DNA of 64,000 bases from Turnera subulata (lineage: Eukaryota; Streptophyta; Magnoliopsida; Malpighiales; Passifloraceae). The stretch is taken from positions 23,548 to 87,547 of the forward strand of contig JAKUCV010003137.1 in the NCBI GenBank assembly GCA_028386065.3, read 5' to 3'. Below, piece by piece: positions 34,702-45,897 of the stretch. Numbering within the stretch: the first letter of the stretch is position 1; each line of letters begins with the position of its first letter. The position numbers and the translations under genes were made by a program. The notes under the pieces were generated by a model that ran no database searches, was not told the DNA's origin, and saw only the letters and a program-made list of their open reading frames with translations.

Positions 34702-35988
34702 ATTGCCGTCAGGCTTATCATCAAACAAAGGAAAGAGAGAAGAGAGGAGGCTTGTTGATGAAGTAAAGACCAGTACTACTACCTCCATCAATAATTGTTT
34801 ACCTCCAGAAGTTGTGGAGGAGATACTTTTTCTGTTACCCAACAAATCCATTCATCGATTCAGATCAGTCTCCAAGTCATGGTCCTCCTTGCTAGTAAGT
34901 GTAGACTTCCACCAGTTCAGATGCAAATCTACACCGCCGGAGAAGACCATCCCCCGCGTCCTAAGTCCGCCACCCAGTTACTCCCAATATGATGCTTCTC
35001 ATCGTTTTGTAATATCATCATACTATCCTCACGCTCCTGCAGGGTATACAATTACCAATAAAAGTTATCCGTTACAAAAGATTGTTTTTGTTGCTTCGTG
35101 GGATCATGCAATGGATGAGTCTGTCTGGAACATCGCCATCAGCTGGAGATAGTTGTCTGGAATCCTTTCACGGGTTTTTACAGGAAATTGCCTCATATGT
35201 CCTGGTTAGATGCGAGATATGCTCATGGTTTCGGGTATGATTCGGCTTCGGATGATTACAAGGTCTTTGTAGCTACATGTCCTAATTATCGTCGTGTTGG
35301 AGGTAGAGTTGATATTTTCTCCCTGAAAGCAGGTTCCTGGAAAGAGATGGAAAATCCTGCAAGAGAGTTGCAACATCTGACTAGAGCAAGGAGCATGGGT
35401 CTCTTCTTGAATGGAGCACTTCATTGGGAATACATGAATGAGAAAGATGGTTTAACAAAAATCATAGCTTTCGATTTGGGCAAGGAGAAGTTTTATGTTG
35501 TCCCTCTGCCGCTTTCACCACCTAATTATGGTTACAAATACTATAGCTTGGGAGTTGTTGGCGAATATCTCTGTGTCAGCTTTTCTGCAACAAATCAACA
35601 GGGTCTAGCAAATATATATCATCAGCGTCCAACAAATATTAATGTTTGGGTTATGAAGGAATACTGCAATGAGGCGTCGTGGGTTCACTTGATTTCATAT
35701 ACTCCTGATGGAATAATTGATGATGCAATCTATGTGTCCAATTCCGTACCAATTATATCTGTCAAGGAAGGTGGACACATATGGCTTCAATATTCCGCGG
35801 GATGTATTGATGTATTAGAGTGGATTGATAATAATCCTGATGAAGGAAGTTATGAAGCTGAAGGACAATATTCCAAGAAGATTAGATTCTACGACAGACA
35901 TGGTGGCTTGACGACGGCCATACCATACATGGAAGCTCTAACCTCTCCCTACGCTTCTACAGGCATCCATCCATCAAGGAACTTTTGA
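34702..35988 (+). pseudogene. Type I F-box gene, 3' part (continues 28563-28588)
   Basis: Resumes after the target duplication with LPSGLSSNKGKREERR, a full F-box (LPPEVVEEIL, HRFRSVSKSW) and KSTPPEKTI. At about 35085-35100 the frame shifts just before the SCNGLVCLE motif, and that frame stops at 35152. The original frame continues NPFTGFYRKLP, FGYDSASDDYKV, FSLKAGSWKEME, LFLNGALHW, FDLGKEKFYVVP, NYGYKYYSLGVVGEY and TSPYASTG to the stop at 35988. An ATG at 34703 in frame with the F-box could still initiate, but only a truncated protein would result. Confidence 0.87.
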
Positions 35989-36344
35989 ACATCAATCCGC
36001 AAGCAAAGGCCTGCATGCTTAAGTAACTAGACTAAATTAAAGGGATGCGTTTATGTTTTTAGTTCCGTTTCTGGTTTGCCATTTAATTTCATTAATCTGT
36101 TGACTAACTATATAAAGTTTGTTTCTCTACGATCCTCTCTAGTTTATTGCGAGGAGCCTGCATATTTGTGGAAGTTTCTTATTTCTTTATTCTTGTTCCT
36201 CTTCTTATGATCCACCAGTAAAAACTATTCGTGTATGCATATTTGAGGAGGTTTCTTTATTTCTTTTTCTTGTTCCTCGTATTATAATCTGTATATTACA
36301 CAAAGCCTCTGGTGTTTGTGTATATAAAGTATTATTTTTTTTTG
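35989..36344 (+). other. 3' flank duplicated from the 2280-3257 region
   Basis: GAGGAGCCTGCATATTTGTG, CCACCAGTAAAAACTATTCG, GCATATTTGAGGAGGTTTCT and CCTCTGGTGTTTGTGTATAT appear in the same order as at 2450-3240, but compressed. No gene is seen. Confidence 0.5.
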
Positions 36345-36637
36345 GAACTGTTGATGACTTGATGAGCGTCCCAATAGACATTGTTTGAGTAGTGAAGGAA
36401 TAATGCAATGAGGCATCCTGGGTAAATATACACATATTTGGAATTATTAAGCCAACCAATTTCTCCGACTTCAAACCATGATCTCCCAAAGATGGTAGAT
36501 ACCACGGAAATCCAATTCTTCATCACTCCATGCAATTTTCGGGTTACCGGATGACCATACCGTACACAGAATCTCTCACCACTCCGATCCCTAGGCTTCT
36601 CTCCAGATACAGCCACTGCAGCTTTAGCTAGCTAGAA
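36345..36637 (+). pseudogene. F-box C-terminal fragment (sister of 3258-3605)
   Basis: GTTTGAGTAGTGAAGGAATA followed by ATGCAATGAGGCATCCTGGG is the MKEYCNEASW coding block with a TAC-to-TAA change. Later words (CCGTACACAGAATCTCTCAC) match the PYTEAL block. Together with the flank it mirrors 3258-3605, so a whole gene-plus-relic segment was duplicated. Confidence 0.55.
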
Positions 36638-36652
36638 ACATTGAGGTGGGTT

Positions 36653-36899
36653 TTTTTTATACTTGTGAGTATCCCAGCACGACAAGCCAGACTAATCTCA
36701 CCCGTTGCTCAACCATCCAACTCACTTCCCGGGCATTTAGCCTAGGACCATGAGTGGCACGATTCAACATCCACCTTAAAGTGTGGGACCACTACCAACT
36801 GTGTATTTTCCATACCTCACGTTTCTGCCGGATCGAACCCGAGTCATGATTTAAGGGGCCACAACGTGCTGAAGTCCACTGCGCTGACACCTTGTTGGT
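36653..36899 (-). mobile_element. tRNA-derived SINE, copy 1, 15-bp TSD
   Basis: On the minus strand the head starts ACCAACAAGGTGTCAGCGC. The A box is TCAGCGCAGTGG (36876-36887), the B box GGGTTCGATCC (36830-36840), and the tail ends in a short A-run (T-run near 36653). ACATTGAGGTGGGTT flanks it (36638-36652 and 36900-36914). It is about 247 bp. The same sequence family is at 42351-42583. Confidence 0.88.
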
Positions 36900-36914
36900 A
36901 CATTGAGGTGGGTT

Positions 36915-37110
36915 AAGAGCCTGAATGGTGCCTCTTTTATTTTTAAATGTGAAGGGTACCTATATTGATCTGGCACCTCAATATTACTTGTGGTGACTAT
37001 TGCATAATATACATAAACTTTATGCAGCGATGGGAGCTTCTTCTTGCAGTATGATATAATGCAAGCATTCCTTTCCAGTCTCTAACATAGCTTTGCTTGA
37101 AATTACCGCT
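36915..37110. other. Short gene-free interval
   Basis: Lies between the SINE and LINE D. It is AT-rich and I see no feature in it. Confidence 0.4.
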
Positions 37111-37314
37111 GTTTTTTTCGATGCTAATCGACCTCTTTATTAGCGGGGGCAAAACATAGAAAGTACAGGGGAAAGTCATTTAGGCAATGACATGAAAAGC
37201 AAGAAGAAAACTGCAGGGGAGCTGCAGCTTGTACACCGAGAGAAGAAATAAACAAATTACATTGAAGAGCATGTGACAGGGGAGCAGTAACGGGGAGGTA
37301 AAGTCAAGTAAACA

Positions 37315-40300
37315 TTAATCAAAAGCTCGGACTACACCCTTCCACTGTTTAACTGTTTCTGCAGATGCTAACATGTTGCCACAAGAGTAAGGGACATCAG
37401 GTTGGAGAGTTTTCAGCCACCAAGAAGATCTAGCCAAAGTGATGTCAAATAGAGTGTCCCACGCAATAGGTTCTTTATTGAACACCAGTTTGTCTCTAGC
37501 TGTCCATATTGACCATACCGTTGATATACCTATTATCATCCAAGATGACCTCCTGCTGGTGCACTCTTCAATCCAAGGCCACTGTAGAAGCTAGTCGTGC
37601 ATTGAACAAGGTGCAATCCAAAGGGATCCCCACCATTTACAAATTTTTTGCCAAAATTTCCAAGAGAAGCTACAGTGAAAGAAAAGGTGGGAGCTGGTTT
37701 TAGTATCTCTGGAGCAAAGGGGGCAGGAGGCTTGGTCAGCATTTATAATCCCACGACTCAGTAAGTTAGCCCTCACAGCGATGCCGTTCTTGATTATCTG
37801 CCAAAGGAAGCACTCCACCTTTGGTGGCACAAGGTTTAACCCAATGTTTGGTGGCTTACAGGGGGTTAGGGAGGATTCGAGAATGAAACGGCTACCCTCT
37901 TTAACAGTGAACGGTTTTTTTGGATCGATGCCCCAACCCCATCTATCTGGAGAGTTGGGATTAAATACATTCTTGGTTAGCTCCTCGTCAATCTGTCTGC
38001 AAAGCTCAACTTCCTAACTGTATAAATTTCTTCTGCACATATTTGAAACGCTCGCTATGGGAACTTTTGGGGTGATATAGTCGAGACGAACTTCTTTATT
38101 AGTTGAGAGTAGGAACATTCTGGGGAATTTCTCCTTTAAAGGTCCCAGAGGGCACCAAGAGTCTAACCAAAAGGAAATGTTAGCTCCATTACCGAACCTG
38201 ATACGAAGATTGTTCTTCAGGGGAATATGAGAAGAAGAGTCGTCGGATGCACATGAGAGGATATTACGCCAGAGGCAGGAGGTGCGGCTAGGGGCAAAAG
38301 TTGGCTTCATGCTGTTAGAGTGTAATTGTGACTTGGCTTTGATAAGGCGAGCCCAGTTCATCTCCTGATCTTGTAAATATCTCCAGAGCCATTTAAAGCA
38401 TAAGCTCTTGTTTTTGGTAGAAAAGAGTTCAACGCCGAGGCCACCAAACTCCTTAGGACGAGCCACCTTAGACCAAGCTACCCAACACATCTTGCGCTTC
38501 TCAGAGGCATCACTCCATAAAAAATGTCTATGAATCTGTGTCAGTCGCTTGTTAACAGATGCTGGCAATTTGAATAAGGACATGAAATAGAGAGGGAGGG
38601 AAGATAGAACTGATTTAATCATTAGGACTCTTCCTGCAAAAGATAGAAATCTGGATTTCCATGATGTTAGTCTCTTATGGAACTTTTCAATCACGGGGTT
38701 CCAGCTAGAGACTCTTTTCATGTTTGCTCCAAAGGGGCAGACCCAAATACTTGAAAGGTAGCTTCTCTTCTTTGCAAAAAAGAGTCCGGGCGAACCTACT
38801 GGCTGTGGCCATATCGATGTTAAGACCTGCAAGACCAGACTTGTAAAAATTTATGTTGAGGCCGGACAACAATTCGAAAGATCTAAGGACTCTTTTGAGG
38901 TTCAGAAGAGAATTCTGGTGAGGCTTTGCAAACATGAGAGTGTCATCGACAAATTGAATAATATTTACTGGGATGTTATGAACTTTGAAATTCTCAATCA
39001 AACCTTTGGAGATAGCTTCATCGATCATGACTCTAAGGCCTTCGGCAGCAATAAGGAAAAGGAGAGGGGATAATGGATCCTCTTGTTTTAAACCTTTGTT
39101 CATGCCAAATTGCACTGTAGGGGAGCCGTTAATGAGAATGGACAAGAGGGATGATTACAGGCACTCCTGGATCCAAGAGATCCACTTAAAGCCGAAACCC
39201 ATACTCTGCATGACTTGGAGAAGGAAATCCCAAGATACACAATCAAAAACTTTGCGAAAATCAAGCTTCCAAATAACCGCTGGCTTTTTACTTCTCTTTA
39301 AAGAGTCAATGAATTCAGATGCAATTAAAGCAGCATCCAAGATATTTCTGCCTTCCACAAAAGCGTATTGCCCTTTGCTTATGATGCTCGGTAAAACAGA
39401 CTTTAGCCTATGTGATAGTATTTTTGATACTATTTTATAGACACCTCCTACCAAAGTGACTGGTCTAAAGTCGTTAAAATTTTCAGCACCCTCCTTTTTT
39501 GCAACCAAAGTGATATAGGATACGTTTGCACCCTTGGGGAGTCTCCCACTAGCGAAAAATTCTTGGACGAGGTCAAAGAGATCATCTTTTATAAGGTCCC
39601 AGCATCTCCTGTAAAAACCCAGGTTAAAGCCGTCAGGGCCAGGGGCCTTTGATCTGTCACATGCCCAAATTTCCCACTTGACTTCTTCTAGAGTAATAGG
39701 AATTTCCAGCCCGGCAGCCTCTTCAGGGGACATACGCTGAAACCTCATAGTGCCGACTCTAGGTCTAGGACTCCCATAGTCACCATACAGACTAGAAAAG
39801 TAAGACACTGCTTCTTGTTTTATAGAATTTGGGTCTTCCACTTTGCTACCATCACAAGAGATAGAGGAGATAGCTTTTCGTCTTCCTCTAGCACAAGCCG
39901 ATAGGTGAAAGAATTTTGCGTTGCGATCCCCTGATTTTAACCATCTTATCCTTGACTTTTGTCTCCACAGGGCTTCCTTTTCTTTCAATCTTTGGCGATA
40001 CTCCAATTTGAGCTGGTCTCTATTCTTTGACTCGACCACGTTCAGAGGATGGCTTTCAGCTTTTAAGTCTAGCTCTTCAATCTTGGATTGGATGTAGTTG
40101 ATTGTAGCGTCAATGTGACCAAAAGATGTCTTGTTCCATTCTGTAAGAAATTTACGAAACAGGCCTAATTTCCTTAGGAAACCAAAACGTCCAGGGACCA
40201 AAAATTCAGCTCTATTCCACAGCTTTTTGATTGTTTCATTAAACTTGGGACTAAGCCACCAACAATCTTGGAAACGGAAGGGTTTGAAACCCCAATCCGT

Positions 40301-40976
40301 CTTATCCTGAGAAAGGATGAAGGGCCAATGCTCTGAGAGCCCTCTATTGGCAGAACGAAGGGAGAGGGATTTGAAAGATAGACTCCACTCTGGTTGGGCC
40401 ATCGCTCGATCAATACGGCTGGAAGAGAGCTTGTTTGCCCAAGTGAATTTCCTGTCAGATAGAGGGAATTCACAGAATTGCATGAACTCCATGAAGCTTC
40501 GAATAACTCCAGCCCCTCGGGTACACAGTCTTTTGGTGCTTCGATCACCAGGAGATATAGTTTCATTGAGATCTCCAATAAGTAGCCGAGGAGAAACAAA
40601 GGAGTCTTTCAATGATCGCAGTTCGTTCCAAATCTCCATTCTCCTTTCCAAATTTGAGTCGGCATAAACACAGCAGATAACCCACATATCACTTGAGTCA
40701 CCAAAGGACACTTCTACAATAATCCAGTTTTTGCTCACACAACTCTAGTTGCAACGAAATAAGCAGGCCACCAGCCGAATCTTCAGCTTCCACAGTTCTG
40801 AAGTCTAACTCTTCAATATTCCATATTTTCCTGCAAAATCGTATATCTATCCCTTTTAGCTTCGTTTCACAGAGGAAGGCAAAACAAGCTTGATTTTTGA
40901 TAATGATATCCTTCAGGTGATTATGTTTCGCTGAAGAACCGAAACCTCTGCTGTTCCAAGAAATTAAACAAAACAT
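37315..40976 (-). pseudogene. LINE D ORF2, broken
   Basis: Starts MFCLISWNSRGFGSS (endonuclease; the usual NCRG is NSRG) with ETKLKG. A frame change occurs near 40720, then 527 open codons follow (GDLNETIS, SEHWPF in place of SDHWP, APGPDGFN, FNDFRPVTLVGG). TAA at about 39155 lies before SILINGSP. LKQEDPLSPL carries a changed residue, and the active-site box is FVDD. Another frame change comes near 38800 and stops at 38014 and 37588. The zf-RVT part reads CPLCSRDTKTSSHLFFHC and ICKWWGS. It ends KQWKGVVRAFD, like LINE C. Confidence 0.87.
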
Positions 40977-41027
40977 TCGAAAAAAAAGTTACACTCTGCA
41001 AGAACCAGCAGAATAGCAGTTAGAAAA

Positions 41028-41330
41028 CTATTCCTGGTTTGCTCTCCACTCTTCTGCCTCCTTAACTAGAAGGTTTCTTACTGCGGACCTCAACTCGTCT
41101 TCAGCATGAGCTTGCTCCCAACCTAGGGCATTACCAACTTGCAGAGTTAGGTCTGCCTCCAGGTCAAAATCCTGAAGAGATTGACTTTGTTGAAGAGGGG
41201 ACCACTCTGCAGTGTTAATTCTATCATTTACTCTTCTAATATCTGAGTCGACCACACTTCCAGTAGAAATAATGGTTCCTGTGAATTTGTCAAAAGTCTT
41301 GTACTTTCTCTTTTATAGGGCATCCAGTGG
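41028..41330 (-). pseudogene. LINE D ORF1 C-terminal fragment
   Basis: Encodes KYKTFDKFTGTI, SDIRRVNDRI, LTLQVGNALGW and VKEAEEWRANQE. This end motif is shared with LINEs C, F and (weakly) A. The N-terminal RRM and DUF4283-like parts are absent through 5' truncation. Confidence 0.7.
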
Positions 41331-41383
41331 CAAGTTATAAGTTCTCTCTTTGCAAAAACAAACATTATAGCAGGGCATATCCA

Positions 41384-42350
41384 ATGGCTGCAACCGGAAA
41401 CCTTTCGTCGTGGTCGTCGGGTTCATCAAAGAAACGAAAGAGAGACGAGAGGAGGGTGCTTGTTGTTGAAGCATTAAAGACCAGTACTACCTCCTCCACC
41501 AATAATTGTCATCTACCTCCAGAAATTGTGGAGGAGATACTGTCTCTGTTACCCATCAAATCCATTCATCGATTCAGATCAGTCTCCAAGTCATGGTCCT
41601 CTTTGCTAGTCAGTGTAGACTTCCACCAGTTCAGATGCAAATCTACACCGCCGAAGAAGACCATCCTTGGCGTCCTAAGTTTGCAAAGCAGATACTCCCC
41701 ATATAAACCTCCAGATCGTTTTGTATTATCATCATACTGTCCAGACGCTCTTGGGGATATTGCATATACCAAGGAAAGTTATCCGCTCCAAACGTTTACG
41801 GTAATTAGGTGGTTTTTGGGATCATGCAATGGATTAGTTTGTCTTCAACATGAAAACCCTAACCTGGAGATAGTTGTCTGGATTCCTTTCATGGGTTTAT
41901 ACAGGAAATTGCCTGATCATGTGTCCTGCTTTGATGATAGGATCTATGCAGCTTATGGTTTCGGGTATGATTCGGCTTCGGATGATTACAAGGTCTTTGT
42001 AGCTACATGTCCTAATTATTATTGTTATCCTGTTGGAGTTAGAGTTGATATTTTCTCCCTGAAAGCAGGTTCCTGGAAAGAGGTGGAAAATCCTGCAAGA
42101 GAGTTGCGACATTTATTTGGAGCAGAGAGCCTGGGTCTCTTCTTAAATGGAGCACTTCATTGGGCATCCGAGAATGAGAAAGATGGTTCCACAAAAATCA
42201 TAGCTTTCCATTTGGCCAAGGAGAAGTTATGATGTCCCCTTGCCGCTTTCACCACTTAATTATGGTTACAAATATTATAGCCTGGGAGTTGTTGAGGGAT
42301 ATCTCTGTGTCAGCTTTTCTCCAACTTATCGTCCGGGTCCATCAAATATT
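41384..42350 (+). pseudogene. Type I F-box gene, 5' part, 2-bp deletion, cut by SINE
   Basis: The ATG at 41384 (MAATGN) opens a good F-box (LPPEIVEEIL, HRFRSVSKSW) and associated domain (SCNGLVCLQ, FGYDSASDDYKV, FSLKAGSWKEVE, LFLNGALHW). In the block for KEKFYDVP two T are missing (AAGTTATGATG for AAGTTTTATGATG), and the frame stops at 42230-42232. The true frame continues YGYKYYSLGVVEGYLCVSF to GPSN, where a SINE has inserted after 42350. Confidence 0.87.
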
Positions 42351-42583
42351 TTTTTTGATACTAATGAGTATCCCAGCTCGACAAGCCAGACTAATCTCAT
42401 CCGTGGCTCGACACCCAATCCCGCTTCCCGGGCATTTAGCCTAAGACCACGAGCGGGGTCCAACATATTTAACCACGCCCAACAAGTGCATTTTCCATAC
42501 CTCCACGTTTTCTCCGGATCGAACCCGGGACGTGTGAGTTAAGGAGCCGCAGCATGCTGGACCACTGCGCCAACACCTTGTTG
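42351..42583 (-). mobile_element. tRNA-derived SINE, copy 2, inside an F-box exon
   Basis: On the minus strand: head CAACAAGGTGTTGGCGCAG, A box TGGCGCAGTGG (42562-42572), B box GGGTTCGATCC (42516-42526), 36 bases apart as expected for an RNA polymerase III promoter, and an A-rich tail (T-run at 42351). Twenty bases, GTCCGG[G/A]TCCATCAAATATT with one mismatch, flank it (42331-42350 and 42584-42603). It is about 233 bp. Confidence 0.92.
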
Positions 42584-42603
42584 GTCCGGATCCATCAAAT
42601 ATT

Positions 42604-42898
42604 GTTTGGGTAATGAAGGAATATTGCAATGAGGCTTGGTGGGTTCACTTTGTTTCATATACTCCTATTGCAAGATTTGATGATGTAACCTATGTGCCCA
42701 ACTCTATATCAAAGTCTGCCAATGATGGTGGATACATAATGCTTCAATATTGCTTGGGACATACTGATGTACTAAAGTGGACTAATAATTCTGAAGAAAG
42801 TGATGAAGCTGAAGAACAATATTCCAAGAAGATCAAATTCTGCAGACGGGACCACAGACAGGAGACCCTGCCATACACAGAAGCTCAAACCTCTCCAT
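42604..42898 (+). pseudogene. Type I F-box gene, C-terminal part, cut by LINE E
   Basis: Continues VWVMKEYCNEAWWVHF, YVPNSISKSANDGGYIML, EEQYSKKIKF and YTEAQTSP, where LINE E begins. The final SPYA codons and the 3' flank reappear at 44836-44930. The copy therefore bears three separate hits: a 2-bp deletion, a SINE and a LINE. Confidence 0.86.
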
Positions 42899-44833
42899 TT
42901 CTCGATTTGTGCAAAAGGGACTTAAGCAGGGTGACCCACTTTCTCCCTTCCTCTTCTTACTGGCTGCTGAAGGCCTTCCATCTTTGATCAACAAGGCAGT
43001 GGCAGAGAGTGTGGTACAGCCAGTTGTAGTAAACAATGTACCGATGACTTTGCTACAATTCGCAGATGACACCTTGCTCTTCTCTTCGGCTGAAAGGGGT
43101 CCTCTTTTGCAATTGAAGCGGGTGTTGAGATGCTTTGAAATCTTGTCTGGCCTTAGCATTAAATTTCATAAGAGCGTCTTAGCAGGAGTACACTTGTCTG
43201 ACACCGATATTGACAACCTTGCTGGGAATTTACTATGTAAACCTGAAAAGCTCCCCTTTGTCTACTTAGGGCTACCTTTGGGGGCGCCCATGCACCGAGC
43301 TAAGCATTGGGAACTGATTGTTAAGAAATTTCGTTCGAGATTGCATGCATGGAAAGGTTGCTTTCTCTCTTTTGCAGGCAGATTGGTTCTTATTAAATCA
43401 GTTCTTTCTTCCCTACCACTTTACTTCTTGTCAATGTTTAAGCTTCCAATCTCGGTGGCCAAAACATTGGTAAGCATCCAACGGAGATTCCTTTGGGGAG
43501 GGGTGGGAGAGCAGAGAAAACTATGCCTCACTGCTTGGTCAAAGATTGCAATGCCAAAGGATAAGGGGGGCTTAGGTGTGGAAGATATAATGCTCAAGAA
43601 CCAATGTCTTCTCTTTAAATGGCTGTGGCGTTATAGGGGTGAGGAGGATACCTTATGGAAGCGTCTAATTCATAACAAGTGTTCTGCTACTGGTTCTTCT
43701 ATGGCTGCAGATTTTTCCTTAGCACGAGCCTCGCCAGTCTGGCGTAACATTGTGCGGAGTGGCGAGGCCAGAGGAGGGAATGATCTTGCGCTGACATCGG
43801 GTATGTGTCTGCGTGTGGGTGATGGGAGAAGGGTCGGCTTTTGGCTTGATCCCCGGTCCTCCATGGGTTGTTTGAAGACACAATACCACAGGTTGTTTCT
43901 TTGCTCAAACTTTCCACTGGCTACGTTGCATGAGTTCTTTCATGGAAGATTGCTGCAGTGTCCCACAGCCTGGTCAAGGTCTTTGTATTCTTGGGAGCAA
44001 GAACTGTGTACCAGATTTCAAGCGGAGTTGGATGGGGTGGTAAACCACGAGTTAGTGCCAGATTCGTGGGCTTGGTCACCTGGCATTCAGGGTCAGTTTT
44101 CGGTGCAATCTGCTTACCTTTTCATGTGTGATAGCATGGCTCCATCCCTCCAACCTCTGGTTTGGCTTTCTATTGCACCCCTTCACATTGAATGCTTCCT
44201 TTGGAGACTCCTAAATGGTGGTTTGGCCACAAGAGCAGTGCTTTTTAGACGCGACATCATTGACATTGAGGCATCGTTGTGTCCTTTCTGCGGTCTGGTG
44301 AGTGAGGATATAAGGCATTTGTTTATGCATTGCCCGGTTACTATGGACTTGTGGCAAAGATTGTGTATATGGTGGGGGATCAGGTGGGTTCCACCGGGTG
44401 ATATCGGCTCTTGGATTGTGCAGTGGCCTTTGCTGGCGGGTGCACGACGATTGGAGCAAGTATGGGTGCTGCTGGGTTTGCCTACTCTATGGACTGTATG
44501 GCTTTCTCGTAATTCTTTTGTTTTTTCCAACAAGTAACTGCATGGGGATTGTGCCTTTGGTTTGATTTTGAGTGGGGCCTTGGGATGGTTTAAATTATTG
44601 CACCCATAATTTCCTTTCAGCTTGGGTGTTGTCATGTCTTCATCAGAGTCTTTCAAACACTGGGGTCAGGGATCACGGGTGTCCATTAAATTTCCCATGT
44701 AGCTGCAATTGTTTGATTTTCACTGGTGTTGTGGCATAGATTTTCTTCTTTCGGGCTTCTTGTCCCTTGCTAACCCTTCTGTACACATTGCTAATCTTTA
44801 ATAAAGCTCTATCGATTAGTATCAAAAAAAAAA
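42899..44833 (+). mobile_element. LINE E, plus strand, 5'-truncated in the reverse transcriptase
   Basis: Begins mid reverse transcriptase (FLDLCKRDLSR in the host frame, MQKGLKQGDP in the LINE frame) and ends with TTTAATAAAGCTCTATCGAT, TAGTATC and a run of 13 A at 44824-44836. AAACCTCTCCAT flanks it (42887-42898 and 44834-44845, the right copy overlapping the poly-A). It interrupts the last codons of the F-box pseudogene. Confidence 0.9.
42909..44537 (+). pseudogene. LINE E ORF2 C-terminal half, open but truncated
   Basis: 543 codons without a stop. It contains LKQGDPLSPFLFLLAAEG, the active-site box FADD, VYLGLPLGAPM, GRLVLIKSVLSSLPLYFLSM, GGLGVEDIMLKN and the zf-RVT domain (CPFCGLVSEDIRHLFMHC, LCIWWGIRW), ending FVFSNK. 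It is the least mutated LINE coding region in the window, which suggests a recent insertion. It is called a pseudogene because the endonuclease and the N-terminal part of the reverse transcriptase are absent. Confidence 0.85.
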
Positions 44834-44845
44834 AAACCTCTCCAT

Positions 44846-45015
44846 ATGCTCTAACAATATCCACCATAAAGTTCTGTTTCTCTAAAATCATCAATTTGTC
44901 AGGGGCTAGATTACACAAAAGAGGCATATGTGAATTCCAAGACTAGAAAGGAACAATAGTAGTGCTGATGTTGATAGAATGGTTTACACTATCTGTGTTC
45001 TTGTTGTGTCCTGGG
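44846..45015 (+). other. F-box 3' end and flank after LINE E
   Basis: TATGCTCTAACAATATCCAC, CATAAAGTTCTGTTTCTCT and GGGGCTAGATTACACAAAAG match the type I 3' flank at 2360-2400 and 3055-3090. No separate gene is present. Confidence 0.55.
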
Positions 45016-45226
45016 TTAAGGTTGTTCAACAGGGTTTTCCATTCAGTGCATCCATTGCGCTATTAGAAGCCTTCAGGAATTGGAACGGTCCAAAATTGCG
45101 TTACAGCTTGTTAGATAATCCAAGTTAATTTTCTTATGAGGTTTTGCTGTATTATGTTGTAATAGAGCATTTGTCAGTTGAGCTGCTGGTGTGCATCAGG
45201 TGGCTTTGCGCCCTGGTAGTTAGGCT
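45016..45226 (+). mobile_element. LINE 3'-tail fragment (LINE I)
   Basis: From GGTTGTTCAACAGGG onward it is nearly identical to 22118-22330 (GTTTTCCATTCAGTGCATCC, CTTCAGGAATTGGAACGGTC, GAGCTGCTGGTGTGCATCAG). It stops after GGTAGTTAGGCT, where the copia LTR begins. This is the 3' end of a LINE cut by the copia insertion. Confidence 0.65.
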
Positions 45227-45826
45227 TGTCGGAATAGTGTTGTTTATTCCATCCCACATCATGGAGAAAGTGCTTGGGGGGGTTTTGTTTTGCTATAAAT
45301 AGAACTTCCCCTTGCCTTAGTATATCATCCCAAACACTTTGAGTATAATTGTATACCAACAATTGTACAAAACACTCTTCCCCTAGTAAAAGAGCTGGCC
45401 CTTTTCTAGTGGTGCTCCGGAGACGTAGGCAAAATTGGCCAAACTCCATTAACAATTTTTTAGTGTGTTCTTTCTTTATCATTCCGCCTTTAATTTTCCG
45501 CATTTGTTTATTTGTTTAGTATTCAACATTGGCCGGCTAAGCTGGCTTATCTCTTTCTTGGCTGGCAAAGCCGCCTTGTTCTATTTGTTGGCCGGCTAAG
45601 CCGCCTTTGTCGGGTATAGGTTGTGAATTAAAAAACTATGCAAGTGAGTCCTGTCTAGGAGGCTAGGTCTTAAGTGAACCACTGTTCCTCCAGTATTTCC
45701 TGGGGATTTATCTTGGAATGATAATTTTGTCTAAGGAGATAGGCTAGGCCATCTTTCCTGGGAATTATCGAATCAGTTCAATTACTAGTTTGTTGTAGTG
45801 GGGAATTTACCCGAGTTTCCCCAACA
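45227..45826 (+). repeat. 5' LTR of the copia element
   Basis: Starts TGTCGGAATAGTG and ends TTTCCCCAACA, that is TG...CA. It is about 600 bp and contains repeated GCCGGCTAAGC words (45530-45605). It is followed by AGTAGTAGCGGAGCC, a mutated form of the usual primer-binding region complementary to initiator tRNA-Met. A second LTR is not present, so the boundary rests on the sequence signature. Confidence 0.75.
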
Positions 45827-45897
45827 AGTAGTAGCGGAGCCGAAGGTTCATCCTCTGGGCTATTTGAAATTGTTGAATACTATCTTTTGATTTTGTA

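Larger units (their letters stand above)
37111..41331 (-). mobile_element. LINE D, 5'-truncated in ORF1
   Basis: T-run at 37112-37118 followed by CGATGCTAATCGACCTCTTT, the same tail motif as LINE C. ORF2 spans 37315-40976 and only the ORF1 C-terminus (41028 to about 41330) is present. The right end lies just upstream of the F-box leader of the next copy (AGTTATAAGTTCTCTCTTTG at about 41334). I found no clear target duplication, so the ends may have been altered. Confidence 0.87.

Noticed and set aside
34405..34851. Protein-coding frame on the minus strand upstream of LINE C ORF1
   Set aside because: It spans the LINE 5' UTR, the insertion junction and the antisense of the F-box gene, so it is a chance frame.
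42516..42572. tRNA gene from the A and B boxes
   Set aside because: No cloverleaf with acceptor stem and anticodon could be formed. TSDs and the A-tail show a SINE.
43670..44656. Minus-strand frames opposite LINE E
   Set aside because: They are antisense to the well-supported ORF2 of LINE E.
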